Below, piece by piece: positions 47,342-57,110 of a DNA stretch of 64,000 nucleotides (the stretch's first letter is position 1; each line of letters starts with the position of its first letter). The stretch is from the NCBI GenBank assembly GCA_031551885.1, contig JAVBMX010000022.1, positions 1 to 64,000 of the forward strand, written 5' to 3'. Made by a program: the position numbers and the translations under genes. This stretch comes from Frigididesulfovibrio sp031551885 (GTDB lineage: Bacteria > Desulfobacterota > Desulfovibrionia > Desulfovibrionales > Desulfovibrionaceae). The notes below the pieces were generated by a model that was given only the letters and a program-made list of their open reading frames with translations, was not told the DNA's origin and made no database searches.

Positions 47342-50300
47342 CTACGACTCAAGCGCTTTGGGGTCTTCGCCGAGCAGCCGGGCCAGACGGGAGGCCCGTT
47401 CCGACTCGCGGGAAAACCGGTCGAGATACAAGTAGACCACCGGCGTGGTATACAGCGTGAGCAACTGGCTGACAAGCAGCCCGCCCACGATGGTGATGCC
47501 CAGGGGGGTGCGCAGTTCCGCGCCGTCGCCCCGGCCGAGCAGCAGGGGAACGGCCCCGAAAATGGTGGTCATGGTGGTCATCATGATCGGACGAAAACGC
47601 AACAGACAGGCCTGATAGATGGCGGCTTCGGCCGTAAGGCCTTGGCTTCGCCGGGCTTCGATGGCGAAATCGATCATCATGATCGCGTTCTTTTTGACGA
47701 TGCCCGCCAACAGCAAGACCCCGATGAAGGCCACGAGGGAAAACTCCGCGCCGAAGAGCAAAAGCCCCAGAATGGCCCCCACCCCGGCCGAGGGCAGGGT
47801 GGAAAGAATGGTCAGGGGATGGATGAGGCTTTCGTAGAGTATGCCAAGCACAATATAGAGCGTGACCAGAGCCGCGACGATCAGCAACGCCCGGCCGCCC
47901 TGGCTCTGGGCGTAGAGTTTGGCCGTGCCTTCAAAACTGCCGTAGACGGATTGGGGCAGATGCATTTCGGCGAGCTTGGCCTGGATGCGTTCCTGAGCCG
48001 TGGAGAGAGACACCCCCGGCTCAAGGTTGAACGAAACGGTGACGGCGGAGAACTGCCCCTGGTGCGAGACGGTCAAGGGGCCGAGCCCCTGCCGGACTTC
48101 GGCGATGGACCCCAGGGGCACAAGGGGGCCGGTGCCCGCCGAGGAAACCAGTGAACTGGAGATGTTGCCGCCCAGGCCGGTGCCGAGCCCGCCGCCGCCC
48201 GTGGGCAGCGCGCCGGGCTTGCTCGAGCCGGTGGGCACATACAGTTGGGCCAGACCGTCCATTCCCTGGGTGTAGCGGTCGGCAAAGGCCAGGACCACCC
48301 GGTACTGGTTTTTTTCGGTGTAGATGGTCGAGGCGATGGACGAGCCAAACCCCAGCCCCAGGGCCGTGTCGGCCTGCTGCATGCTCATGCCCAGGCGGGC
48401 CATGTCGTCGCGGCGCAGGGTGAGCTGGATTTCCAGCCCCCGGTTGTTCTGGTCCGAGTCCACTCCGGTGATCCCGGGAATGGTCCGGAAGGCCTCGGTC
48501 ACGCGCGGCCCCCACTCGCGCAGGGCGCCCAGGTCGTCGCTGCGCAGGGTATACTGGTACATGGCGTTGCTGCGTCGGCCGCCCATGCGCACGTCCTGCA
48601 TGGGCTGGAGCATCAGATCCGTGCCGGGCACGACCTTGAGCCGCTCTGAAAGCTCGTCGAGCACCTGCATGGTGCTTTTCGTGCGCACGCCCATGGGCTT
48701 CATGCCCAGGAAGAGGAAGCCGGAGTTGTTTTCGACGAAACCGCTGATCCGGTCCACATCGGGGTGGCCCCGAACGATCTCCATCAGCCGGTCCATTTTT
48801 TTACGCACGGACTGGAACGAGGCGCTCTGGTCGGTCTTGACCATCCCGAAGGCCTGGCCGGTATCCTGGATCGGGAAAAAACCCTTGGGCACAATCACGT
48901 ACAGGTAGACGTTCAGCACAATAACCGCGATCAGGCTGAGCAGGGTCAGGCGCGGGTGGCGCAACACCACGGCCAGGGTGCGGGCATAGTGCTCGTTGAG
49001 GGAGTCCATGAAATCGGACCAGACCCGCATGACCCGGTTGAACGAGCGCTTGAACAGGGGCCAGAGGCCGGGGCGGACGTCCGGCTTGTCGTCGTGCTCC
49101 CTTTTGAGCACCTGGGAACACATCATGGGCGAGGTGACCAGGGAAACGACCAGGGAAATCAGCACGGCCAGGGAAAGGGTCACGGCGAATTCCTGGAACA
49201 GCCTGCCCTCCAGCCCGCCCATGAACAGGATGGGAATGAACACCGCGATCAGCGAAAAGCTGATCGAAACCACGGTGAAGGCCACTTCGCGGCTGCCCTG
49301 CAAGGATGCCGCCCGTGGTCGCCGGCCGTCTTCCACATGGCGGACGATGTTTTCCGTGACCACGATGGCGTCGTCGACCACAAAGCCCACGGCGATGGTT
49401 AAGGCCATGAGGGAGAGGTGATTGAGACTGAACCCGGCCAGATACATGCCCGCGAAGGTGCCGAGCAGCGAGACGGGCACGGCCGCCGCCGGAATCAGGG
49501 TGGCCCGGCCGTTGCGCAGGAAAAGAAAGACCACCAGCACCACCAGGCCCATGGAAATGACCAGGGTTTTTTCCACCTCGCGCACGGAGTTTGAGATGGA
49601 GGGCGAGCGGTCCATGACCACTTTCATTTGCGCCTCTTTGGGCAGACGGGCTTCCAAAAGGGGCAGGACGTCGTAGATGCGCCCCACAGTGTCGATGATG
49701 TTCGAGCCGGGCCGGCGGTAGATGACCAAAACTACGGCCGGCTTGCCGTCGGCGAACCCGGCGGTCTTTTCGTTCTCCATGCCGTCGCGCACCTTGGCCA
49801 CGTCGGAAAGACGCAGAATTCTGCCGTCTTCCTCTTTGATGATCAGCGGGGCGAAGTCTTTGGGGGTGCGCAGGCTGTCGTTGGCGCCCACGAACAGGCG
49901 GGCGCGGTCGTTTTCCAGGCTGCCTTTGGGCAGATTGGCGTTGGTGCGCTGGATGGCCGAGCGGACCTCGCTCAAGGAAATGCCCAGGTTGTTGAGTTGC
50001 GGGGCGTTGATGTCCACGCGCACGGCCGGCAGGGTCGAACCGCCCAGGGTCACCCGGCCCACGCCGACGACCTGGGAAATCTTCTGGGCCATGATCACCG
50101 AGGCCGCTTCGTACAATTCCCCTTGAGGCAGGGACGGCGAGTTGAGGGCCAGGATCATGATCGGCGCGTCGGCCGGGTTCATTTTTCGGTAAGTGGGGTT
50201 CGAGGGCAGCACCGGCAGGGTGGAGCGGGCCGCGTTGATGGCCGCCTGCACGTCTCTGGCGGCCGCATCGATGTCTTTGTTCAGATCGAACTGAAGAACG

Positions 50301-50572
50301 ATCCGGGTTTCGCCTTGGGAGCTTTCCGAGGTCATTTCCGTGACCCCGTCGATACGCCCGAGGGTGCGCTCCAGAGGGGTGGCCACGGTGGAGGCCATGG
50401 TCTCCGGGTTGGCTCCGGGCAGGTTGGCCCAGACGATGACCGTGGCGAAGTCGACCTGGGGCAGGGGCGAGACGGGCAAGAGCGCATAGGCGGCCATCCC
50501 GGCCAAGGCCACGGCGATGGTCAGGAGGCTTGCGGCGATGGGCCGCCGTATGAACGGGGCCGAGAGGTTCAT
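47342..50572 (-). CDS. RND multidrug efflux transporter, inner-membrane subunit 2 (MdtC-like)
   Basis: Proton-driven drug/metabolite pump of the HAE-1 RND family. The 1076-residue protein has the usual two repeats of six membrane helices with large periplasmic loops. The N-terminal helix SLLTIAVALAGMAAYALLP, the proton-relay Asp pair in VGFVVDDAIVVTENI and the C-terminal VGAILGLLLFGAEFSL, VKKNAIMMIDFAIEARR and RFRPIMMTTMTTIFGAVPLL are standard. A glycine-rich insertion (TGGGGLGTGLGGNISSSLV) in the second periplasmic loop is unusual. It overlaps the upstream pump's stop by ATGA. Two different pumps in tandem is the MdtBC/MuxBC layout, where both form a heterotrimer. Confidence 0.94.
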   Translation of the reverse strand: MNLSAPFIRRPIAASLLTIAVALAGMAAYALLPVSPLPQVDFATVIVWANLPGANPETMASTVATPLERTLGRIDGVTEMTSESSQGETRIVLQFDLNKDIDAAARDVQAAINAARSTLPVLPSNPTYRKMNPADAPIMILALNSPSLPQGELYEAASVIMAQKISQVVGVGRVTLGGSTLPAVRVDINAPQLNNLGISLSEVRSAIQRTNANLPKGSLENDRARLFVGANDSLRTPKDFAPLIIKEEDGRILRLSDVAKVRDGMENEKTAGFADGKPAVVLVIYRRPGSNIIDTVGRIYDVLPLLEARLPKEAQMKVVMDRSPSISNSVREVEKTLVISMGLVVLVVFLFLRNGRATLIPAAAVPVSLLGTFAGMYLAGFSLNHLSLMALTIAVGFVVDDAIVVTENIVRHVEDGRRPRAASLQGSREVAFTVVSISFSLIAVFIPILFMGGLEGRLFQEFAVTLSLAVLISLVVSLVTSPMMCSQVLKREHDDKPDVRPGLWPLFKRSFNRVMRVWSDFMDSLNEHYARTLAVVLRHPRLTLLSLIAVIVLNVYLYVIVPKGFFPIQDTGQAFGMVKTDQSASFQSVRKKMDRLMEIVRGHPDVDRISGFVENNSGFLFLGMKPMGVRTKSTMQVLDELSERLKVVPGTDLMLQPMQDVRMGGRRSNAMYQYTLRSDDLGALREWGPRVTEAFRTIPGITGVDSDQNNRGLEIQLTLRRDDMARLGMSMQQADTALGLGFGSSIASTIYTEKNQYRVVLAFADRYTQGMDGLAQLYVPTGSSKPGALPTGGGGLGTGLGGNISSSLVSSAGTGPLVPLGSIAEVRQGLGPLTVSHQGQFSAVTVSFNLEPGVSLSTAQERIQAKLAEMHLPQSVYGSFEGTAKLYAQSQGGRALLIVAALVTLYIVLGILYESLIHPLTILSTLPSAGVGAILGLLLFGAEFSLVAFIGVLLLAGIVKKNAIMMIDFAIEARRSQGLTAEAAIYQACLLRFRPIMMTTMTTIFGAVPLLLGRGDGAELRTPLGITIVGGLLVSQLLTLYTTPVVYLYLDRFSRESERASRLARLLGEDPKALES

Positions 50573-53500
50573 GCGCGCTTCCGCCGGCGGCTGATGCGGT
50601 CAAAGAAAAGGTAAATCACCGGAGTGGTGTACAGGGTGAGAATCTGGCTGAAAATCAGCCCGCCCACCATGGTCACCCCGAGGGGACGGCGCAGTTCCGC
50701 GCCCATGCCCGTGCCGAGCATCATGGGCAGGGCCGAGAAAAGCGCGGCCATGGTGGTCATGAGGATGGGCCGCAGGCGCAGCAGACAGGCCCGGCGGATG
50801 GCCTCGCGCGGGGTTCTGCCTTCTTTGCGTTCGGCCTCAAGGGCGAAGTCGATCATCATGATCGCGTTCTTTTTGACGATGCCGATGAGCAGAATGATCC
50901 CGATGATCCCTACAATGCCCAGGTCCATGCGGAAGATCATCAAAGCCAGCAACGCCCCCACCCCGGCCGAGGGCAGGGTGGAAAGAATGGTCACCGGGTG
51001 GATGTAATGCTCGTACAGCACGCCCAGCACAATATACATGCAGGCCAGGGCGGCCAGAATCAGCCACAGGGTGCCGGAGAGCGACGAGGAGAAAGCCTTG
51101 GCCGCGCCCAAAAAACTGTAGGGCATGACGATGGGCAGTCCGGTGTCTTTGACGGCCCGATCCACCGCCGCCACGGCCTGGCCCAAGCTGGCGCCGTTCC
51201 CCAGGTTGAACGAGACGGACGTGGCCGGGAACTGCCCCTGCCGGGTGATCACGAGGGGGGTGCGGCCTTTTTCCACCCGGACCACGGCCGTGAGCGGCAC
51301 CATGGAGCCGTCCGGCGCGGTCAGGTGGATGTGCTCAAAGGCTGAAACGTCCGTGCGGTATTCCGGTTTGACCTCAAGAATGACCCGGTACTGGTTGGTC
51401 TGGGTGAAGATGGTCGAGATCATCCGCCGGCCGAAAGCGTTGTACAAGGCGTTGTCGATGTCGGAAACCGACACGCCGTAACGCGCGGCCGCGTCGCGGT
51501 CGATGCGCAGAAAGGCCTGTTCCGCGCCGCTTTGCAGGTCCGAGGCCACGTCGGCGATTTCAGGCTGTTTGCGCAACTGGGCCATGAGCTTGGGAATCCA
51601 TTCCTCCAGCTCTTCGCGGGTCATGGCTTCCACGCTGAATTGGAACTGGGTGCGCGAAACCTGGTCTTCAATGGTCAGGTCCTGTACGGGCTGCAAATAC
51701 AATTTCAGGGCGGGCAGGGCCTCAGCCCGTTGGTGCAGCCGGCGGATGATTTCCGGGGCCCGGTCCTTGCGCTCGGCGATGGGCTTCAGGTTGATGTACA
51801 TGCGCCCGCTGTTCAGCGCCGGGTTCTGGCCGTCCACCCCGATGAAGGACGAAAGGCTCTCCACATCCGGGTCTTCCAGGATGATTTCGGCCATTTTCTT
51901 TTGCAGTTCGTCCATGGCCGGGTAGGAAACGTTCGGCCCGGCCTCGGTGATGCCCGCGAGCAGGCCGGTATCCTGCACCGGGAAGAAGCCTTTGGGAATG
52001 AAAACATAGAGCAGCGCGGTCAACACCAGGGTCGCCAAAGCCACCAGCAGGGTGGGGGTCTGGTGGTCCAGAACCACATTCAGGGTGCGGTCGTAAAAGG
52101 CCACCAGTTTGCCCCGGAAGCCTTCCATGGTGGGCAGATCCGGCAGGGCGTCGTCGGGGGTGTGCCCGGCCGCGCCGGGGTGCAGGGGCTTGAGCAGATA
52201 CGCGCACATCATGGGTGTGAGCGTTAAGGAAATCACGGCTGAAATCAGGATGGACACGGCCAGGGTGACCGCGAATTCCCGAAACAGCCGGCCCGTGACG
52301 TCGCCCATGAACAGCAGGGGAATCAACACCGCCACCAGGGACACGGTCAGGGAGATGATCGTGAAGGCGATCTGCCCGGAGCCCTTGATGGCCGCCGTGA
52401 GGGGCGGTTCGCCCATTTCGAGGTAGCGGCTGATGTTTTCCGTGACCACGATGGCGTCGTCGACCACAAAGCCCGTGGCGATGATCAGGGCCATGAGGGT
52501 CAGGTTGTTGATCGAATAGCCGAGAAAGTACATGGCCGCGAACGACCCGACCAGGGAAAGGGGCACGGCCGTGCCGGGAATGATCGTGGCCCGGGTGTTG
52601 CGCAAAAACAGGTAGATGACCCCGATGACCAAACCCACGGCCATGAACAGCTCTTTGAGCACCGATTCGACCGTGGCCCGGGTGGTTACGGTACGGTCGG
52701 TGAGCAGGGTCAGGTCCACGGTGTCCGGCAGGGTGCTTCGCAGTTCGGGCAGCAGGCGTTTGATGTCGTCGGCCGTTTTGATCACGTTGGCGCCGGGTTT
52801 ACGCTGCACGTTCAGGATGATCGCGGGCGTGACGTCGTGCCGCGCGCCCAGGCGCAGATCCTCGGCGGAGTCGACCACGTCGGCCACGCTCGAAAGGTAC
52901 ACCGGAGCGTCGTTTTTCCAGCCGACGATCAGTTTGCGGTACTCGTCGGCGGTCATCAACTGGTCGTTGGCCGTGATGGTCGAGGCCCGCTCCGGCCCGT
53001 CGAACCCGCCCTTGGCGATGTTCACGTTGGCCGCGGCCACCGCGCTGCGCACGGTTTCCATGGACATGCCGTACGAGGCCAGCAGGCGCGGGTTGACCTG
53101 GATGCGCACGGCCGGTCTTCTGCCGCCCGAAAGGGTCACCAGGCCCACGCCGGTGATCCGGGAAATTTTCTGGGCCAGGCGGGTGTCGATGAGATCCTGC
53201 AGTTCCGTCAGCGGCATGCCCTTGGAAGAGGCCGCCAGGGTGACGATGGGCGGGTCGGCCGGGTTGACCTTGCTGTAGATGGGCGGGTTGGGCAGATCCG
53301 AGGGCAGGTAGTTGGAGGCCGAGTTGATCGAGGCCTGGACCTCTTGCTCGGCGGAATCCAGCTCGATGTCTTCGGTGAACTGCAGGGTGATCACTGAAAC
53401 GCCTTCGGAGCTTTGCGAGCTCATGCGATTCAGGCCCGACATGGAGCCGAAGCTGCGCTCGAGCGGGGCGGTGATCGAAGTGGTCACCACCTGCGGGCCC

Positions 53501-53664
53501 GCGCCGGGGTACAGAGTGATGACCTGAATGGTTGGGTAGTCGATCTGCGGCAGGGCCGAAACCGGCAACGACCGGTAAGCCAGGAATCCGGCGAACAGCA
53601 GCGCCGCCATGAGCAACGAAGTCGCTACGGGCCGGAGGATAAAAATTCGGGATGGGTTCGCCAT
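50569..53664 (-). CDS. RND multidrug efflux transporter, inner-membrane subunit 1 (MdtB-like)
   Basis: Partner of the pump at 47342. The 1031-residue protein starts NPSRIFILRPVATSLLMAALL; it has the relay Asp pair in TGFVVDDAIVVTENI and ends with MVGGLIFSQILTLYTTPVIYL. It overlaps the next gene by four bases. In known MdtABC/MuxABC operons a periplasmic adaptor (membrane-fusion) gene comes first; here the sequence upstream of 53664 holds only a family D repeat and then the leucine-rich protein, so no adaptor is present in the operon. The adaptor may be encoded elsewhere or was lost. Confidence 0.94.
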   Translation of the reverse strand: MANPSRIFILRPVATSLLMAALLFAGFLAYRSLPVSALPQIDYPTIQVITLYPGAGPQVVTTSITAPLERSFGSMSGLNRMSSQSSEGVSVITLQFTEDIELDSAEQEVQASINSASNYLPSDLPNPPIYSKVNPADPPIVTLAASSKGMPLTELQDLIDTRLAQKISRITGVGLVTLSGGRRPAVRIQVNPRLLASYGMSMETVRSAVAAANVNIAKGGFDGPERASTITANDQLMTADEYRKLIVGWKNDAPVYLSSVADVVDSAEDLRLGARHDVTPAIILNVQRKPGANVIKTADDIKRLLPELRSTLPDTVDLTLLTDRTVTTRATVESVLKELFMAVGLVIGVIYLFLRNTRATIIPGTAVPLSLVGSFAAMYFLGYSINNLTLMALIIATGFVVDDAIVVTENISRYLEMGEPPLTAAIKGSGQIAFTIISLTVSLVAVLIPLLFMGDVTGRLFREFAVTLAVSILISAVISLTLTPMMCAYLLKPLHPGAAGHTPDDALPDLPTMEGFRGKLVAFYDRTLNVVLDHQTPTLLVALATLVLTALLYVFIPKGFFPVQDTGLLAGITEAGPNVSYPAMDELQKKMAEIILEDPDVESLSSFIGVDGQNPALNSGRMYINLKPIAERKDRAPEIIRRLHQRAEALPALKLYLQPVQDLTIEDQVSRTQFQFSVEAMTREELEEWIPKLMAQLRKQPEIADVASDLQSGAEQAFLRIDRDAAARYGVSVSDIDNALYNAFGRRMISTIFTQTNQYRVILEVKPEYRTDVSAFEHIHLTAPDGSMVPLTAVVRVEKGRTPLVITRQGQFPATSVSFNLGNGASLGQAVAAVDRAVKDTGLPIVMPYSFLGAAKAFSSSLSGTLWLILAALACMYIVLGVLYEHYIHPVTILSTLPSAGVGALLALMIFRMDLGIVGIIGIILLIGIVKKNAIMMIDFALEAERKEGRTPREAIRRACLLRLRPILMTTMAALFSALPMMLGTGMGAELRRPLGVTMVGGLIFSQILTLYTTPVIYLFFDRISRRRKRA

Positions 53665-53739
53665 GAGGAAGTCGCCGGGGAGGATGAGTTCGGACCGCTC
53701 ACCCTATACTCAGCCCGTCCGTCCGTCCAGTATCTTTGT

Positions 53740-53934
53740 GGCGGGAACGATTTGGCGTGATACCGCGTCAGGCGTCGTTTTTCTTCCGAAAACAGGGCTG
53801 CGAAGATCGGCCGGTCGCCGGCGCTTCCGGAGGAACAAGTGTCTGTTCCACAACAACGCGGGCCGCAAGGGCCGAAGAGCCCAGCCCCCATCAGGAAAAC
53901 TTGCCTTCCTTGTCTGACGCCAAACCGTTCCCGC
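53740..53934 (-). repeat. Family D structured repeat, copy 4, with a B-like insert
   Basis: Outer arms GGCGGGAACGATTTGGCGT (53740-53758) and ACGCCAAACCGTTCCCGCC (53916-53934), 19 bp with one G-U-type mismatch. Inner blocks on the minus strand: CAGACAAGGAAGGCAAGTTTT, GATGGGGGCTG, CTCTTCGGCCCTTGCGG, and CCTGACGCGGTATC. The middle contains AAACAGGGCTGCGAAGATCG (53790 on), the beginning of family B. It is 75 bases upstream of the RND operon start. Confidence 0.82.
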
Positions 53935-54061
53935 CACCTTGCGACTCAAACTCGATCGGCCTGTGGAGGTGCTTCGCCGACACCCGAAGGGAGAGCCGCT
54001 CGATGCGCCGAGTCGGTTATTTCCCTCGGCATTTCCCGATGGGGGGTGCCGCTTGTCAAGG

Positions 54062-55912
54062 CTATTGGCGCAGCGTCGCATCCAGGCTTTCGCCGCGACC
54101 TTCCACCGGGCTGAAGTCCTTGATGTCGTTGCCGCGGGTATACGCCGTGGTCAGCTCAAGGAGTCTGCGCAGGGCTTCGACGCTGGTCACGCGGTTGTCG
54201 CGCAGTGAAAGTTCGCGCAATTCCACCAGGCCCGACAACGACGAGATGCTGCTTACCCGGTTGCCGTCGATGTTCAATCGCCGCAAATGGACCATATTCC
54301 GCAGGGAACCGATCTCGGCGATGTTGTTGTGGGAAATGTCCAACTCACGCAGGTTCGTCAGCTTGGTCAAAGGGGTGAGGTCGGTGATCCGGTTGTTGCG
54401 CAGGTCCAGCTTGGTCAGGTTCTTTAAACCGGTCAGGGGGGTAAGGTCGGTGATTCCGTTGTCCGCGAGGTTGAGCGATTCCAGGTTTTCGAGCGCCGCA
54501 AGGGGCGTGGCGTCGTTCAGACGGTTGTCGGAAAGATCCAGTTCCCGCAGCTCGGTCAGGCGGGTCAGCGCCTGGGTGTTGAAGGCGGACGCCGAGGCGC
54601 GCTCGACATTCGGAACGTTGCCGCCGAGGTGCAGGACGCGCAGGCCGCTCAATTCCGTGATGGGCGAGATGTCGTCGATGCGGTTACCGTTCAGGCGCAA
54701 CTCCCGCAGGTGGGTGAGGCCGCGCAGGGGACGCGGATCCGAGATCCGGTTCTGCGACAGGCCAAGGCATTCCAACCCGGAAAGTTCCCGAACCGTGGAA
54801 ATGTCGCGCAGGTCGTTGTTGTCCAGGGAAAGCGCGCGCAGCCCTTCCAGCCCGGCCAAGGGGCGGATGTCGTCGATCTGGTTGCCGCCCAGGTTGAGTT
54901 CGCGCACTTTTGTCAAACGCGCCAGCGGCGTCAGGTCGCGAACTTCGTTGGCGAACAAGTCGACCGTCTCCAAAGCGGCGAGCCTGCCCAGCGGCCGAAT
55001 ATCGCGCACTTTGTTGTGACCGGCCAGAAGCACGCGCAGGTTTTTCAGGTCGGCCAGGGGTTCCAGGTCGCCGGCGAAGTTGTAGACGCAAGAAAGTTCC
55101 TCCAGGGCGGCCAGCCCTTTGACGGCATTGAGATCCTGCAACTGGTTGAAGCCGATGTCGAGGGTCTTCAGGGCGGTGAGGCTTTCCAGAGAAGGCAGCC
55201 CCTCCGGCTTGGTGGAGGTAAGCGAGAGCTCGCGCAGGTTCACAAGCGCAAGCAGCGGGCGCGGGTTGCGGATTCGGTTGCCGGAAAGATCCAGCCGCTC
55301 CAGTCCGACAAGTCCCTCAAGAGGCTTCACGTCAATGATCGCGTTGCGCGAGATGTTCAGCTCTTTGAGGGCGGCGAGCCCTTTGAAGGCGGTCAGGTCC
55401 GTCACTTTGTTGTTGCGCAGGTTGAGGCGTTCCAGGTTTTTCATTCCGGCCAGGCCGTCGACGATTGCCACTTCGCCGTCGGTCAGGCGGAATTCGCGCA
55501 CCGTCTCGAGATCGCTCAGATTACGCAGATCCTGAATGGGGTTGCGAGAAAGATCGATGCGGCGCAGCATCTTGCAGCCGGCGATCTCCACCCCGGTCAA
55601 GGCGTTGTCGGCCGCGTCGAGCTCCCACAGTTTTTCCATGTCGCGCAGAACCAGCACGCCCGTGAGCCGCTCCCGGGCCAGCGAGAGTTCTTTGATGTAT
55701 TTTTTGCCGTCCTCTTCGCGCTGCACGGCAAGACCGGCCGTCCAGGTGCCCTGGTTCGTCGCGTCCCAGCCCAGCTGGCCGTCTTTGGGAAGGTTGTTCG
55801 TGATGATGCCGGTGACGGTCGTCGCGTCACCGGGCATGAACGGCTCGAGCGCAGAGGCCGGGCCGGCCGCGAACAAAAGGGTGAAAACCAGCGGCGAGAG
55901 GATTTTTTTCAT
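54062..55912 (-). CDS. Secreted leucine-rich-repeat protein (internalin/SDS22-type LRR), 616 aa
   Basis: A signal peptide (ILSPLVFTLLFAAGPASA) is followed by a short cap and about twenty 22-residue LRRs of the internalin/SDS22 type. Examples are LERLNLRNNKVTDLTAFKGL and LTKLDLRNNRITDLTPLTKL. These fold into a curved protein-binding solenoid. No anchor (LPXTG, lipobox, transmembrane) is seen, so it is periplasmic or secreted. I chose ATG 55912, which has AAGG about 7 bases upstream; ATG 55918 and a longer frame are less well placed. It shares direction with DUF808, PBP1C and A2M but is separated from them by 86 bases and from the RND operon by repeat D. Confidence 0.9.
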   Translation of the reverse strand: MKKILSPLVFTLLFAAGPASALEPFMPGDATTVTGIITNNLPKDGQLGWDATNQGTWTAGLAVQREEDGKKYIKELSLARERLTGVLVLRDMEKLWELDAADNALTGVEIAGCKMLRRIDLSRNPIQDLRNLSDLETVREFRLTDGEVAIVDGLAGMKNLERLNLRNNKVTDLTAFKGLAALKELNISRNAIIDVKPLEGLVGLERLDLSGNRIRNPRPLLALVNLRELSLTSTKPEGLPSLESLTALKTLDIGFNQLQDLNAVKGLAALEELSCVYNFAGDLEPLADLKNLRVLLAGHNKVRDIRPLGRLAALETVDLFANEVRDLTPLARLTKVRELNLGGNQIDDIRPLAGLEGLRALSLDNNDLRDISTVRELSGLECLGLSQNRISDPRPLRGLTHLRELRLNGNRIDDISPITELSGLRVLHLGGNVPNVERASASAFNTQALTRLTELRELDLSDNRLNDATPLAALENLESLNLADNGITDLTPLTGLKNLTKLDLRNNRITDLTPLTKLTNLRELDISHNNIAEIGSLRNMVHLRRLNIDGNRVSSISSLSGLVELRELSLRDNRVTSVEALRRLLELTTAYTRGNDIKDFSPVEGRGESLDATLRQ

Positions 55913-55998
55913 ACGCATACCTTGGCGATAAGCTCTACAATGTATTGATTGTTTCATTGGAGGAGCGCTGCCCCAATAAAAGTTAATAGGACCTGATC

Positions 55999-56919
55999 TT
56001 AAGCGTTTTTACGCTTAAACGGGGCGAAAATTTTACGGGCACAAACAACGACGGCAACCACCATCGCGCCGGCCGCCACCCCGAACAGAGCGGTCACGGC
56101 CGCTTCCAAAATAACAGCAGCGGGGAGCGCCGCCAAGGTGTCGGAAACGACGTGAAAAAACGGCAGCCCGTGGGCCAGAATTCCCCCGCCCACCGTGAAC
56201 ATGGCCAAAGTACCCGCCACGCCCAAAAAGCGCATCAGCTTGGGCGACGCGCCCACCAGAATGCTCCCCAACTTTTTTAATGCCGGGCTTTTCGTGTCGA
56301 GCAGCCGGAATCCGGCGTCGTCCAGTTTTACGATGCCGGCCACCAGTCCGTAAACCCCCACGGTCATGACCAGCCCGATGGCCGAAACAACCATCGCCGT
56401 CACCGCGAACGAAGCGCCTTCCGGCACCGTGCCCAGAGCGATGACGATGATCTCGGCCGAAAGAATGAAGTCCGTGCGCACGGCGGCTCGAATCTTGGTT
56501 TTTTCGGCGGCCGGGTCCACGCAGATCTCCAGGGCGTCTTCCTTGACGTCGGTTTTCTTACACGCATCATGCCCGTCATCATGCGGAAGAAAGCGGTGCA
56601 GCAGTTTTTCCGCACCCTCGTAGCACAGGTACGCGCCGCCCAGCATGAGCAGCGGGGTGATCAGGGCCGGTACCAACGCGCTGATGGCCAACGCGGCCGG
56701 AATAAGTATGAGTTTGTTGACAAAGGAGCCCTTGGCCACGCTCAACACGACCGGGATCTCCCGCTCGGCCGCCACCCCGGCAACCTGCCGCGCGTTCAAG
56801 GCCAAATCGTCGCCCAACACCCCGGCGGTCTTTTTGGCCGCGACCTTGGTCATCAAGGCCACATCGTCCAGCACGGTCGCAATATCATCCAACAACGCCA
56901 ACAGGCCAACTGCGGCCAT
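55999..56919 (-). CDS. DUF808 family inner-membrane protein (YedI-like)
   Basis: Integral membrane protein of unknown function. The 306-residue protein starts AVGLLALLDDIATVLDDVALM, then KVAAKKTAGVLGDDLALNA, the DUF808 signature, and has about six hydrophobic segments (LILIPAALAISALVPALITPLLML; FAVTAMVVSAIGLVMTVGVYGLV; FLGVAGTLAMFTVGGGILA; AAVTALFGVAAGAMVVAVVV). AAGGAG lies just before ATG 56919; the frame continues upstream only through repeat A. Its role is not established in any organism that I know of. Confidence 0.93.
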   Translation of the reverse strand: MAAVGLLALLDDIATVLDDVALMTKVAAKKTAGVLGDDLALNARQVAGVAAEREIPVVLSVAKGSFVNKLILIPAALAISALVPALITPLLMLGGAYLCYEGAEKLLHRFLPHDDGHDACKKTDVKEDALEICVDPAAEKTKIRAAVRTDFILSAEIIVIALGTVPEGASFAVTAMVVSAIGLVMTVGVYGLVAGIVKLDDAGFRLLDTKSPALKKLGSILVGASPKLMRFLGVAGTLAMFTVGGGILAHGLPFFHVVSDTLAALPAAVILEAAVTALFGVAAGAMVVAVVVCARKIFAPFKRKNA

Positions 56920-56942
56920 CTTTTTCTCCTTATGCTGCGGCA

Positions 56943-57093
56943 TTGGGGCTGCCGCCCCAAACCCCGCCGGGGGGAATGATTCCCCCAGACCCCTCATATG
57001 TCGACAAACCCGCGCACAGCGCGGATTTGTCGACAATGGGGGTGCAGGGGATTCAATCCCTTGCCAGGGGGATTGGGGGACAGCGTCCCCCAA
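56943..57093. repeat. Family A modular hairpin repeat, complete copy
   Basis: Same five-hairpin layout as 1604-1750: TGGGGCTGCCGCCCCA, GGGGGGAATGATTCCCCC, central palindrome GTCGACAAA-CCCGCGC-ACA-GCGCGG-ATTTGTCGAC (57000-57034), GGGGATTCAATCCC and TTGGGGGACAGCGTCCCCCAA. The flanks are almost base-for-base identical to the first copy while the central stem is different but fully paired. It lies between pbpC (stop 57111) and DUF808. Confidence 0.86.
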
Positions 57094-57110
57094 AATTCAG
57101 CCAATTATCT

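Noticed and set aside
45696..47435. A 579-codon plus-strand frame opposite the outer-membrane factor gene
   Set aside because: Gly/Gln-rich shadow of the efflux gene that also runs through two A repeats; no start signal.
53665..54061. A remnant of a membrane-fusion (adaptor) gene upstream of the RND pumps
   Set aside because: I looked for hairpin/lipoyl-type adaptor motifs in all frames and found none; the stretch is mainly the family D repeat.
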